A DNA stretch of 64,000 nt from positions 178,639 to 242,638 of the forward strand of contig NZ_JAGXJW010000003.1 in assembly GCF_019091135.1 (NCBI RefSeq), read 5' to 3'. Shown here piece by piece: positions 35,547-43,445 of the stretch. The position numbers and the translations under genes were made by a program. Source of the DNA: Cohnella sp. GbtcB17 (GTDB lineage Bacteria; Bacillota; Bacilli; Paenibacillales; Paenibacillaceae). Each line of letters opens with the position of its first letter. The stretch's first letter is position 1. Under the pieces are notes generated by a model. It ran no database searches. It worked only from the letters and a program-made list of their open reading frames with translations, and was not told the DNA's origin.

Positions 35547-36380
35547 ATGTCGGATCGGAACCACTTGCTGCCGACGGAGGCAGACATCGCTTTTTACGAA
35601 CAGAACGGGTACTGGATCGCGCCGCAGCTCATCGACGAAGCTCGGCTGGAACGGCTGCGCGAGCATATGGAACGGGTATTTGCCGGCCAATTCGAGACGG
35701 GACGCGCGCCGTTCGACGGCTATTGGACGCCTGAGAAGGGCAACGGACTGCGCAAAACAGACAATTCCCACTGGGCCGACCTGGAGCTTCGCGCACTGGC
35801 CACCGATCCCGTCATCGGCGAGATCGCCGCTCTTCTGACGGGGGCCGACGCCATTCGCCTGTGGCATGACCAGCTGCTGTTCAAGCCGGGCAACCCCGAC
35901 CGCAGGGCGGGCGGCAACGTAGGCTGGCACCAGGATTACGCCTATTGGCAGTGCGCGGCCGAGCCGACGCTCATCACCGCCTGGGTCGCCTTCGACGACG
36001 TCAATCCCGACAACGGCTGCATGCAAGTCGTTCCCCGAAGCCACCGCTGGGGCTTGCTGAACGTGAACGACTTCTTCGAGCAGGATATGGAAAAGCAGCG
36101 CCAGGGCATGGACCTTCCGGAGGATGCCTCGTTCGAGCCCGTCCCGATGGCCATGAAGGCCGGCCAGGTGAGCTTCCATCACGCGCTCGCCATCCACGGC
36201 AGCGGTCCCAACACAACCTCGCGGCCGCGCCGCTCGCTGGCCGTCCATCTGATGACCGGAGACACGCGTTACAAGTCCGGCACGCGCAGCGACAGCCACA
36301 TGAACGTGGGCCTGCTGGGCGGACGCGACGGAGATCTGTTCGCGGGAGAAGCTTTCCCGGAGCTGTTCCGGAGGGGCTGA
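35547..36380 (+). CDS. Phytanoyl-CoA dioxygenase (PhyH) family protein
   Basis: Non-haem Fe(II)/2-oxoglutarate-dependent dioxygenase fold, 277 residues. The HxD metal pair is in WHQDYAYWQ, the distal His in FHHALAIHGSG, and the 2-oxoglutarate Arg in RRSLAVHL. GCMQVVPRSHRWG is the family-typical strand. Substrate unknown; close relatives in this group sit beside sugar-utilisation genes. GGGAGG precedes the ATG. It probably forms a unit with the preceding AraC gene. Confidence 0.88.
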   Translation: MSDRNHLLPTEADIAFYEQNGYWIAPQLIDEARLERLREHMERVFAGQFETGRAPFDGYWTPEKGNGLRKTDNSHWADLELRALATDPVIGEIAALLTGADAIRLWHDQLLFKPGNPDRRAGGNVGWHQDYAYWQCAAEPTLITAWVAFDDVNPDNGCMQVVPRSHRWGLLNVNDFFEQDMEKQRQGMDLPEDASFEPVPMAMKAGQVSFHHALAIHGSGPNTTSRPRRSLAVHLMTGDTRYKSGTRSDSHMNVGLLGGRDGDLFAGEAFPELFRRG

Positions 36381-36393
36381 GCTGCGCAGCGCG

Positions 36394-36434
36394 AAAACCC
36401 CTTATTCCGGGGATTGAGTGGAATAAGGGGTTTT
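36394..36434. terminator. Bidirectional intrinsic terminator
   Basis: Perfect 15-bp arms AAAACCCCTTATTCC / GGAATAAGGGGTTTT (36394-36408, 36420-36434) between the convergent dioxygenase and hydrolase genes. Confidence 0.9.
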
Positions 36435-36460
36435 GTATTTTTTGTTATTGCCGCTTTCCG

Positions 36461-37117
36461 TCAAGTCGCCTGCTTCAGCCGCGTCTTCGACCGGATCTCC
36501 TTCACGATCTCGGCGGTCGGAGACACTTGGCCGAATTCGTAGGCGATGACGGTCAAGGCGACACGCTGGATCTCCTCAGCCGAGATATCTCCCCATCCCA
36601 GGTCAGGATAATCCATTGCCGCGTTCGCGTCGCTCAGAAAGATCACTTTGTATTCAAGATGAGCCCCGTCGCGTACGGTTGTCTCGCAGCATACGTTCGT
36701 GACAGTCCCGCAGATGATGATCGTGTTGACGTCATGCTTGCGCAGAATCGTATCCAGGTCGGTGTCATGGAAGCCGCTGTAGAACAACTTGTCGACGATA
36801 ATATCCTGCGGAAGCGGCGCCAGCTCGTCGATAATTTCAACGCCGGGCGTTCCCCGCTTCAAGATTTCGTTCACGTTCGGGTACATGTCCCGCATTCTGC
36901 CCGTATCGCTGCCGTCGCCCCGCACGATATGCCGCAAATAGACGACAGGCATGCCGGCCTCCCTCGCAGCTTCGCTGAGCGCCTTGATGTTGCCGACAAT
37001 TCCTTCGGCGCGAGGCACATAGAGCGCGCCGTCGGGCTTGCAAAATACGTTTTGCATATCGACGACGATAACGGCTGTTCGTTCGGGCTGAATGTCCCAT
37101 TTTACGCGTGGTTTCAT
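36461..37117 (-). CDS. Isochorismatase-family cysteine hydrolase
   Basis: 218-residue amidohydrolase with the Asp-Lys-Cys triad of the family: VVDMQNVF (Asp), DKLFYSGF (Lys) and TVTNVCCETTVRDG (Cys). Members include ureidoacrylate amidohydrolase RutB, N-carbamoylsarcosine amidase and biuret hydrolase. It is the last gene of an operon after a nucleobase permease and a FadR-type regulator, which favours a ureido or carbamoyl intermediate of nucleobase breakdown as substrate (inference). Confidence 0.85.
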   Translation of the reverse strand: MKPRVKWDIQPERTAVIVVDMQNVFCKPDGALYVPRAEGIVGNIKALSEAAREAGMPVVYLRHIVRGDGSDTGRMRDMYPNVNEILKRGTPGVEIIDELAPLPQDIIVDKLFYSGFHDTDLDTILRKHDVNTIIICGTVTNVCCETTVRDGAHLEYKVIFLSDANAAMDYPDLGWGDISAEEIQRVALTVIAYEFGQVSPTAEIVKEIRSKTRLKQAT

Positions 37118-37147
37118 CGTAGCGCCTCCCTGAAAGTTATAGTTGGT

Positions 37148-38515
37148 TTAGACCGCTTCTGCGGTCACTTCGGTCTGCGCTGAATGCCCGGCCTCGCGCT
37201 TCGCAAGACGAGGACGCACCCAGACGTTGACGATCGTATTGAGGACGATCAGCATGACGACGCCGATCAGCATCGGCTGCGTGACGACGCTTTGGACGGC
37301 CAGCGGGAGTCCGGCCGTGAGGTCGGCGGGCAGATACATCGTCCCGAGCGAGATAATGAAGGAAGAACCCGCCACTACGAGGTTCAGTTCGTCCCAGACG
37401 ACTTTGCTCACCATTTGGATACCGCTGATGGCGATGATGCCGAACAGAATAGTGGAGGCCGCCGACAGTACCGGTCCCGGCAGGGAGGCGATAAACATGC
37501 CAACCTTCGGGATCAGGCCGAGGATCACGGCCATGATACCGGCCGTCATCGTTACGAAACGGCTGCCGATTCCGGATACGCGGACGATGCCGATATTTTC
37601 CGGATAGGAGGTGGTGCCGAGTCCGCCGAATACCGCGCCGAGCGTACAGCCCAGAAATTCGCCGAACAGACCGCGGTTGACGCGCTCGGGATCGAGCTTC
37701 TGCTTGCCCCACTTCGTCAGCAGCGTATACATGCCGACCGCTTCGGCCGACGCCTGCAGAAAGGCTAACAGCATCAGGATGACGACGGGTACGGATACGC
37801 CGAATCCGAACGGGAACAGGTCCGGCAGGCTGAACCAGCCGGCATGCGATACAGCAGAGAAATTGGCGGAGCCGAACAGCGCATAAAAAATCGTACCTGC
37901 GATAATGCCCCACAGCAGCGCCCCGCGCCGCATAATCGTTTTACCGCCGAATATCATCAAGGCCAGCACGCAGACGACGGTGACGACGGATGCGGCGAAG
38001 TTCATGCCGGAGTTGGCGCTTCCGAACCAGTTTTTTAAGCCGATGTCGGCGAGCTGCGCTCCAATAATAATAAGCAAGGTACCGTACACGATCGGAGGCG
38101 CGATAAACCGGTTCACATAGCCGATCAGTCCGAACCGGCGGATCGGAATCGCGAGCAGCATGAAGATGATGCCAGCTACGGCCATCGAACCGAACGCGGT
38201 TCCCAAGCCAACGCTGGCGCCCGCGGACATGACGGCCACGAAGAAGGCGGCCGTAGGCCCCTGAACGACGGGGAGACGCAGCATCTTCCCAGACTGCAGA
38301 ATCGTCACGATGCCGGTCGTCAGGAAGCAGGCCTGGATCATATAGCCGATCTTGCCGGAATCCAGCCCCAGCGCCTGCCCGATGAGTACGGGAAACAGAA
38401 AGATGCCCGTCAGCGCAAGCAAATGCTGGATACCGTAAGTAATGTTGGCCCCGATCGTAAGCTTGTCTTCGATTCCGACTTGAAGCTGCTGTTCCTCGGA
38501 ATGCGTATCTTGCAT
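37148..38515 (-). CDS. NCS2-family nucleobase (uracil/xanthine) permease
   Basis: 455-residue inner-membrane symporter with the family pattern of about 14 membrane helices. Visible signatures: GIQHLLALTGIFLFPVLIG, LPVVQGPTAAFF, and TTSYPENIGIVRVSGIGSR, the central substrate-site segment where most members have QN-G. It imports a nucleobase with protons; purine versus pyrimidine cannot be decided. It lies 21 bp after the regulator stop and about 30 bp before the hydrolase gene, as one operon. Confidence 0.88.
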   Translation of the reverse strand: MQDTHSEEQQLQVGIEDKLTIGANITYGIQHLLALTGIFLFPVLIGQALGLDSGKIGYMIQACFLTTGIVTILQSGKMLRLPVVQGPTAAFFVAVMSAGASVGLGTAFGSMAVAGIIFMLLAIPIRRFGLIGYVNRFIAPPIVYGTLLIIIGAQLADIGLKNWFGSANSGMNFAASVVTVVCVLALMIFGGKTIMRRGALLWGIIAGTIFYALFGSANFSAVSHAGWFSLPDLFPFGFGVSVPVVILMLLAFLQASAEAVGMYTLLTKWGKQKLDPERVNRGLFGEFLGCTLGAVFGGLGTTSYPENIGIVRVSGIGSRFVTMTAGIMAVILGLIPKVGMFIASLPGPVLSAASTILFGIIAISGIQMVSKVVWDELNLVVAGSSFIISLGTMYLPADLTAGLPLAVQSVVTQPMLIGVVMLIVLNTIVNVWVRPRLAKREAGHSAQTEVTAEAV

Positions 38516-38536
38516 GCCCCATCCACTCCCTGTTGA

Positions 38537-39295
38537 CTATTTGTTATCCCGATCCGCTTGCGTATGGGTGGCGGCCGCGACCGTATCCAGGTTCTGCACC
38601 GTGTACTTCCTGGCCCCTTCGCTGTCGCCGGCCTTGATCGCCATATAAATGGCCTCGTGGTAAATCGTATTGTCCTGATAACGGCTCGTATCCAGAATCA
38701 GCTGGCTCAGCAGCTCCCGAAGACCGGAGGCGATCATTTTGTAAAATGCGAGGAACACATCGTTATGGCTCGCCTCGGCTACGGCCAAGTGGAAGGCAAT
38801 ATCCGCTTCGACGTATGCCGAGTACTTCCCGTCCCGAAGCGCCTCACTTCGCCGGTCCAGACTATCGCGCATCGCTTGAAGATCGTGCTCGGTTCTTCGG
38901 AGAGCGGCGAGGCCAGCGGCTTCAATCTCGAGAATGCGGCGCATTTCGAGCATTTGTCCATCGTTTTGAGGGATCAAGGCAGTTTGCAGCGTCGCCATCG
39001 CTCCGGACATCGACCTTACATAAGTGCCGTCTCCCTGCCGCACCTCCAGCAGGCCGGCATGCACCAATATTTTGACCGCCTCCCGTACGGTCGATCGGCC
39101 GACCGACAGCAGCTTCATCAGTTCCGGCTCCGGCGGCAGCTTCTCTCCGCTTCGGTATTGACCGGACTGAATCAGCGCCTGCAGCTGGTCCAACACTTCG
39201 TCAACCAATTTTCTGCCTTGAATCGGTTTGATTCCCGTTAGCGGCTGCGAGCTTATGACGTTGCACCCCCTATTTGATGTTAGATTAATCGACAC
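38537..39295 (-). CDS. FadR-type GntR regulator, start codon uncertain
   Basis: Transcription factor with an N-terminal GntR winged helix (VLDQLQALIQSGQYRSGEKLPPE, VGRSTVREAVKIL) and a C-terminal FCD ligand/metal domain (DIAFHLAVAEASHND, YHEAIYMAIKAGD). It heads an operon with the permease and hydrolase and probably responds to the nucleobase or a product. The upstream ATG at 39322 lies inside its own operator. GTG at 39295 is in frame but lacks a ribosome site. A strong AGGGGGTG (39264-39271) is 7 nt before an in-frame ATA at 39256. No ATG, GTG or TTG lies between 39292 and the helix-turn-helix region, so the start may be non-standard. Confidence 0.85.
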   Translation of the reverse strand: MSINLTSNRGCNVISSQPLTGIKPIQGRKLVDEVLDQLQALIQSGQYRSGEKLPPEPELMKLLSVGRSTVREAVKILVHAGLLEVRQGDGTYVRSMSGAMATLQTALIPQNDGQMLEMRRILEIEAAGLAALRRTEHDLQAMRDSLDRRSEALRDGKYSAYVEADIAFHLAVAEASHNDVFLAFYKMIASGLRELLSQLILDTSRYQDNTIYHEAIYMAIKAGDSEGARKYTVQNLDTVAAATHTQADRDNK

Positions 39296-39301
39296 AATCG
39301 T

Positions 39302-39318
39302 CAAACATCTGATGTTTG
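39302..39318. promoter_or_regulatory. Operator: perfect 8-1-8 palindrome CAAACATC-T-GATGTTTG
   Basis: Lies just downstream of the regulator's -10 box. Thirteen of its bases recur at 39443-39455 in front of the MFS gene, so it is the likely binding site of the FadR-type regulator. Confidence 0.7.
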
Positions 39319-39334
39319 TCATGTTATGTTACAC

Positions 39335-39363
39335 ATTATATAGGCGTGTTTTCTGAAAAACAA
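39335..39363 (-). promoter_or_regulatory. Promoter of the regulator/permease/hydrolase operon
   Basis: Minus strand TTGTTT (39358-39363), 17-bp spacer, TATAAT (39335-39340). The palindromic operator begins about 17 bp downstream of the -10. Confidence 0.6.
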
Positions 39364-39432
39364 GCACAAATTTTAAATATACGTTATGTTATATGACATA
39401 GAACTTGACTTCTATAGTAAAGACCCGTTACG

Positions 39433-39462
39433 TTGATAGAGCCAAACATCTGATGATCTAAT
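39433..39462 (+). promoter_or_regulatory. Promoter with embedded operator, MFS gene
   Basis: TTGATA (39433-39438), 18-bp spacer, TCTAAT (39457-39462). The spacer holds CAAACATCTGATG (39443-39455), identical to 13 bases of the operator at 39302, which implies common repression. Confidence 0.55.
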
Positions 39463-39507
39463 GTTTACGTCATGTGCCACTATGTCCCGATCGATAAAGG
39501 AGCAGTC

Positions 39508-40761
39508 ATGAACAAGAGCAAGCCTTCTCCTTCAAGTACGCCGGCCAACGACCGGGCGACCATCGCCTTGCTGTTCGCTGCGGCGCTGTTGATTCTCTCA
39601 TCGCTCTATTTGACCGTACCCTTGGTCCCGATACTCGCCGAACACTTTCGCCTCTCTACCGGACGGGCCTCCTGGGCCGGCAGCGGATTTTCCCTCTTTT
39701 TCGCTTTCGGCTGTTTGGTTTTCGGTCCGTTGTCGGACCGGTTGGGAAGAAAAAGAGTAATGCTCGCCGGGCTCGTCGTTCTCGCAGCCACCACATTGGC
39801 TGCGGGGTTTGCGCAGAGCTTCGGCGCGCTGCTGGCGATCCGTTGTCTGCAAGGCGCGGCTGCCGCCACCTTTTCGCCGGTCGCGCTCACCTATGCAGGC
39901 GAAGCCTTCCCGCCCGGCCGAAGAATCGCGGCGATCAGCATGATCAGCACCGGGTTTTTAATGGCCGGTATCTTCGGCCAGCTGTGGGCGGGCTTCATCT
40001 CCGAGCTGTTCGGATGGGTGGCCGTCTTTATCCTGCTCGCCGTTCTGTACGCTGCCATTGCGATCCTGATGGCCTTCTATTTGCCGGCCGCTCGCGTCGT
40101 GCCGGGAACCGGAGCTATGGCTGCCGGCAATCGCAAGAGCCGGCTTCTGCCTTGGATCCGCCCGTTGTCGAATCCGTATTTATGGCTGTGTTATATCATT
40201 GCTTTTTTGTTGCTGTTTTGCTTCGTCGGCATGTACAGCGTGCTGGGCGAATTCCTTGGCCGGTCGCCGTACGCCTTGACCGGCATGCAGATTATAGGAG
40301 TACGGGCCTTCGGATTAATCGGGATGGCGGGCTGTTTGATCTCCGGCAAGCTGTGTGCGGCATGGGGGAAACTGCCCGTGCTTCGGGGCGGGCTGCTGCT
40401 GGCCGCGGCGGGGCTGGTCTCGCTCAGCCTGGCGCATTCGGTCGCCGCCTATATCGTCACCAGCATTATTTTCGTGGCCGGGATCGCTGTAGCTGTTCCC
40501 GCTCTTATCGCGCTGATCGGCGAGATCGGCAGCGCCTATAGAGCCGCCGCAACCTCGCTCTATACGTTTATCTTATTTATCGGAGCAAGCGGCGGCCCCA
40601 TCGCTTCCACTCGGCTGATCGAGCTTGGCTCAGCGCCACTGCCCTTCCTCGTCTTTGCGGGAATGATGGCCGCAGGCGTGGTGAGCGCCTTGCTCATCCA
40701 GTCACCCGGACAGTCGATTGGCGAGAGAGCCCTGGCCATGCCGAAAAACCCGGCGCGTTAA
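39508..40761 (+). CDS. MFS transporter (YnfM/DHA1-like)
   Basis: 417-residue major facilitator with about 12 membrane helices. The loop 2-3 signature is FGPLSDRLGRKRVMLAG; TM5 has the ATFSPVALTYAGEAFPPGRR region typical of the YnfM-like group. Probable exporter or uptake system, substrate unknown. ATG at 39508 has AAAGGAG 6 nt upstream, better than ATG at 39472. The shared operator in its promoter ties it to the divergent nucleobase-permease operon. Confidence 0.87.
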   Translation: MNKSKPSPSSTPANDRATIALLFAAALLILSSLYLTVPLVPILAEHFRLSTGRASWAGSGFSLFFAFGCLVFGPLSDRLGRKRVMLAGLVVLAATTLAAGFAQSFGALLAIRCLQGAAAATFSPVALTYAGEAFPPGRRIAAISMISTGFLMAGIFGQLWAGFISELFGWVAVFILLAVLYAAIAILMAFYLPAARVVPGTGAMAAGNRKSRLLPWIRPLSNPYLWLCYIIAFLLLFCFVGMYSVLGEFLGRSPYALTGMQIIGVRAFGLIGMAGCLISGKLCAAWGKLPVLRGGLLLAAAGLVSLSLAHSVAAYIVTSIIFVAGIAVAVPALIALIGEIGSAYRAAATSLYTFILFIGASGGPIASTRLIELGSAPLPFLVFAGMMAAGVVSALLIQSPGQSIGERALAMPKNPAR

Positions 40762-40771
40762 CAGCGCCGGG
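40744..40771 (-). terminator. Intrinsic terminator of SRPBCC gene, overlapping MFS 3' end
   Basis: CCCGGCGC / GCGCCGGG arms (40749-40756, 40764-40771) followed on the minus strand by TTTTT. The hairpin contains the MFS stop codon. Confidence 0.65.
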
Positions 40772-40820
40772 CATCGGTAGCGTAGCTTTATTCTGCGAGT
40801 CCGTGGCTCGGGAGCGAATC

Positions 40821-41309
40821 TCACAAATTAGAGACCTTGGCCTTATGCCGCCTTGCCAGCTCTCTATCGAGGCTCTCCTTACCGCGATCCATCGCCCAGT
40901 AGTGGTTCGACCGAAATACCGGCTTCAGGATCGGCGACAAATATTTGAGCAGCGGCTTATCGGCGTTCACGTACCAATCGAAGCGTATGTTCACATATTC
41001 GCCGTCCTGCTCGAACTTCCAGGTGCCGCGGCCCGCCAGATCCCCCGCTGCCTTCAGGGACAAGGCATGCGGGGCGTTTTCGGCCGTCTTGCACGATGTC
41101 CAGCGCAGCTTGTACGGCAGCTTCCCTTTTGACAGAATCGCGAACACGTCGTTGCCCGTCTCCGCATCCTTGCCGGCAACGTGAATGCCCAAGTAGACTT
41201 CGGGCCACCAACGCGCATAGCCCTCGAAGTCGGAGCAAATCTCGTATACCTCCCATATATCCGCCTTCACCCGCCAATTCGTCGGCATGTAGTATTCGTG
41301 TGCGGCCAT
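40821..41309 (-). CDS. SRPBCC (START-like) family protein
   Basis: 162-residue protein of the polyketide cyclase/START-like helix-grip fold. Visible pattern: an N-terminal strand (MPTNWRVKADIWEVYEICSDFEGYARWWPEV), then a long antiparallel sheet and a C-terminal helix with NHYWAMDRGKESLDREL. The family binds hydrophobic ligands; no specific role can be given. It stands alone, convergent with the MFS gene. Confidence 0.8.
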   Translation of the reverse strand: MAAHEYYMPTNWRVKADIWEVYEICSDFEGYARWWPEVYLGIHVAGKDAETGNDVFAILSKGKLPYKLRWTSCKTAENAPHALSLKAAGDLAGRGTWKFEQDGEYVNIRFDWYVNADKPLLKYLSPILKPVFRSNHYWAMDRGKESLDRELARRHKAKVSNL

Positions 41310-41625
41310 CGCTTCGCTTCCTCCCGGTATCCGAATTTAGTCACATTACGCTGCATTGTACAGGACCGCATTCACAAAATCCTCCCAAACACAGGCGCGG
41401 GTTAAAAGTCTTGAATCCCCACTTTGTAATTGTTATTTATGACAAGACCTTGATCCCATATAATAAAAAAAACCGCGTGGCTGCGGCTTTTAATGGAACG
41501 ATGTTTTTAACATTCGAGATTCTTCTACTTTGACCGCCGGACGGTTAATTTTACAATGCTATTCTTTTAAATAAATCAAAGGTTACCATTCGCGCACTAG
41601 CAGCACCTATCTGCGCTCTGCCCTC
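41310..41625. other. Intergenic region between SRPBCC and sirtuin genes
   Basis: About 315 bp, AT-rich towards the sirtuin side. It holds the sirtuin operon terminator (41465-41492) and otherwise nothing I can support as a gene. Confidence 0.5.
41465..41492 (-). terminator. Intrinsic terminator of sirtuin operon
   Basis: On the minus strand GCCGC / GCGGT stem with a run of eight T residues, 135 bp after the sirtuin stop. Confidence 0.65.
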
Positions 41626-42336
41626 CTACAGTAAATCATCGATCGCTCTGAGCGAGGCGCCGGCCTTCCCCTGAATAAAGACATCAAAGGCGGACTCCTG
41701 TCCCGTCGGTTCCGCATTGATGAGGATCAGATGACCATCCGTCAGCGACGGCAGCGAATTGACGGGATAGACCTGCAGGCTTGTGCCGATTACAATCACC
41801 AGGTCCGCTTCTTCTATCGCCTGCACGGTCGAATCCCAGGCCAACTGCGGCAGTGATTCCCCGAACAATACGACTTCCGGCCGGAGCGGCCCGCCGCACG
41901 AACAGTTCTCGCGGCAAAGAAACGATGTCCTATCCGCCCTTGCCCTGCACAAATGACAACAAAAACCAGCGATCGAGCCATGCAGTTCCTTCACGTTCCG
42001 GCTACCGGCTGCCTGGTGAAGACCGTCTACGTTTTGTGTCGCAGTGAGTGCGACTCGCCCCGCCAGTTCCCAGTTCGCAAGTATAACATGTCCCGGCGTA
42101 GGAACGATGCCTTCTAATCGCCGAACGCGGTCGGCATAAAAGGCATGAAACTGATCATAGTTCAATTCCACCGCATCCGGCGTGGCGAGCGTCATCGGAT
42201 CGACCTGATTCCACCAACCCGCTTTCGAACGAAAATCCGGGATGCCCGCTTCGGTGCTCATTCCCGCGCCGGTTAACACAACGGCTTTGCTCGCTCCCTT
42301 AACAAACCTTGCCGCTTCATCTATCCCTGATCTCAA
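41626..42336 (-). CDS. Sir2-family NAD-dependent protein deacylase (sirtuin)
   Basis: Removes acyl groups from lysines using NAD+. Motifs: GAGMSTEAGIPDFRS (NAD loop), TQNVDGLHQAAG, catalytic His in ELHG, a four-Cys zinc site (CCHLC...CSCGG), and VVLFGESLP, VIGTSLQVYP. I choose TTG at 42336 as the start because AGGAGG sits 9 nt upstream; GTG at 42357 would have no ribosome site. The region after the zinc site is standard length. It follows the small Cys-rich gene on the same strand and may be co-transcribed. Confidence 0.9.
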   Translation of the reverse strand: MRSGIDEAARFVKGASKAVVLTGAGMSTEAGIPDFRSKAGWWNQVDPMTLATPDAVELNYDQFHAFYADRVRRLEGIVPTPGHVILANWELAGRVALTATQNVDGLHQAAGSRNVKELHGSIAGFCCHLCRARADRTSFLCRENCSCGGPLRPEVVLFGESLPQLAWDSTVQAIEEADLVIVIGTSLQVYPVNSLPSLTDGHLILINAEPTGQESAFDVFIQGKAGASLRAIDDLL

Positions 42337-42366
42337 ATTCGCAAACCTCCTCTTCACCCTGTCGCA

Positions 42367-42561
42367 CTAGCGGTACTTGTCCCACTCGCTGCATGAAGCG
42401 CCCTCGTTAAGCGTGAGCCCCCTGAAGCTGCCTTCCGGCCCGTTGCACCTTCCTTCCGGCTCTATCGCCTCCAGATGGCTGGCCGCGAAGTCCATCTCGC
42501 GTCGGCCCGACCAATACCTGCACGAAGCACACACTTGCTGACTTCCTCCCCATATCCCCAT
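42367..42561 (-). CDS. Small Cys-rich protein of unknown function
   Basis: 64 residues: MGIWGG start, CASCRYW (CxxC), GRCNGPEGSFRG and a last Cys in GASCSEWDKYR. Four Cys residues suggest a small metal or redox site. GGGAGG precedes the ATG. I recall similar short proteins in other bacteria, with no function known to me. Its stop is about 30 bp before the sirtuin start. Confidence 0.7.
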   Translation of the reverse strand: MGIWGGSQQVCASCRYWSGRREMDFAASHLEAIEPEGRCNGPEGSFRGLTLNEGASCSEWDKYR

Positions 42562-42606
42562 CGCGATACCTCCCTCTAATCGAACTGAATTTCATTTTAA
42601 AAGGGA

Positions 42607-42652
42607 ATCGCGACTTATTATGTAGCGGATACGCGATATAATAAGTCGCGAT
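42607..42652. promoter_or_regulatory. 15-bp inverted repeat forming symmetrical divergent promoters
   Basis: Perfect arms ATCGCGACTTATTAT / ATAATAAGTCGCGAT (42607-42621, 42638-42652) with a 16-nt spacer. TATAAT (42637-42642, plus) and CATAAT (42617-42622, minus) serve as -10 boxes for the ankyrin gene and the small Cys-rich gene. Each promoter overlaps the other. Confidence 0.6.
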
Positions 42653-42677
42653 GTTCCGAAAATGCGAAGGAGGGCGA

Positions 42678-43445
42678 ATGAATCCCGTGAGAGAGAATCC
42701 AATACTCGTCTCCCTGTTCAAGGTGGCCGTACAGAAGAATAACGCCGTTATCATTCGGCACATGCTGGATCAAAAAGCGGTGTCCAATCGGGAACGCAGC
42801 GTCGGGCTACATAAAGCGATCACGGCGGGACACGAGCCGATCGCCAGGATGCTGCTGGAGGATCGGCGAACAGACGGAGCAGACGTGAATCTGGATCATT
42901 ACCTGTGTCTGGCGCTTAAAATGGGTCGCGAGCCGATCGCCGAATGGCTGCTCGAGCAAGGTGCCAGCCCCTCCGGAGCCAATATCTGCGGCTTCTCCGC
43001 CTTGGGCTCGGCGATTCGGTCCGGAAGCCTGGCCATGGTGCGGCGTTTGTTGGACTGCGGAGCAGACGTCGGGGCTATCGATCGGAACGGCCATTCCGCG
43101 GCGATGCTCGCAGCGCGCGAAACATCGACGGAAGTGTTGAAAGCCATTCTTGATTCGGGCGCCTGCATGGATCTGGCCCTGTCCAGCGCCGTTCGCAGTA
43201 ACCGTTATGCTCATGCCCAGCTGCTGCTCCTGCGCGGTGTGGATGCCAACGAATCGAATGAAGCGGGCATTACTCCGTTGATGTACGCGCTGCTGCATGG
43301 ATCGCCGCGTATGATCCGTCTGCTGATGCGATACGGCGCGAAGCCCGACCAGCAGGACTGCGACGGCGAGAGCGCGCTGACCTATGCCTCCCGGCACGGC
43401 AAGCACGAGCTGTACAGCCTGTTGAACGGGCGCAGCGCGCCTTGA
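42678..43445 (+). CDS. Ankyrin-repeat protein
   Basis: 255-residue protein built almost wholly of ankyrin repeats, with no signal peptide. Repeats are recognisable by LHKAITAGHEPIARMLLEDRR, SALGSAIRSGSLAMVRRLLDCGADV, and ITPLMYALLHGSPRMIRLLMRYGAKPDQQDCDGESALTYA. Protein-protein interaction role, partner unknown. ATG at 42678 follows AAGGAGG; an upstream ATG at 42651 lies in the promoter hairpin. It is convergent with the WYL regulator, with no spacer. Confidence 0.85.
   Translation: MNPVRENPILVSLFKVAVQKNNAVIIRHMLDQKAVSNRERSVGLHKAITAGHEPIARMLLEDRRTDGADVNLDHYLCLALKMGREPIAEWLLEQGASPSGANICGFSALGSAIRSGSLAMVRRLLDCGADVGAIDRNGHSAAMLAARETSTEVLKAILDSGACMDLALSSAVRSNRYAHAQLLLLRGVDANESNEAGITPLMYALLHGSPRMIRLLMRYGAKPDQQDCDGESALTYASRHGKHELYSLLNGRSAP

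Noticed and set aside
41626..42336. Sirtuin as a Thoeris/DSR-type defence gene
   Set aside because: Short, with an intact zinc site and standard deacylase motifs; no TIR or other partner nearby. It looks like an ordinary CobB-type deacylase.
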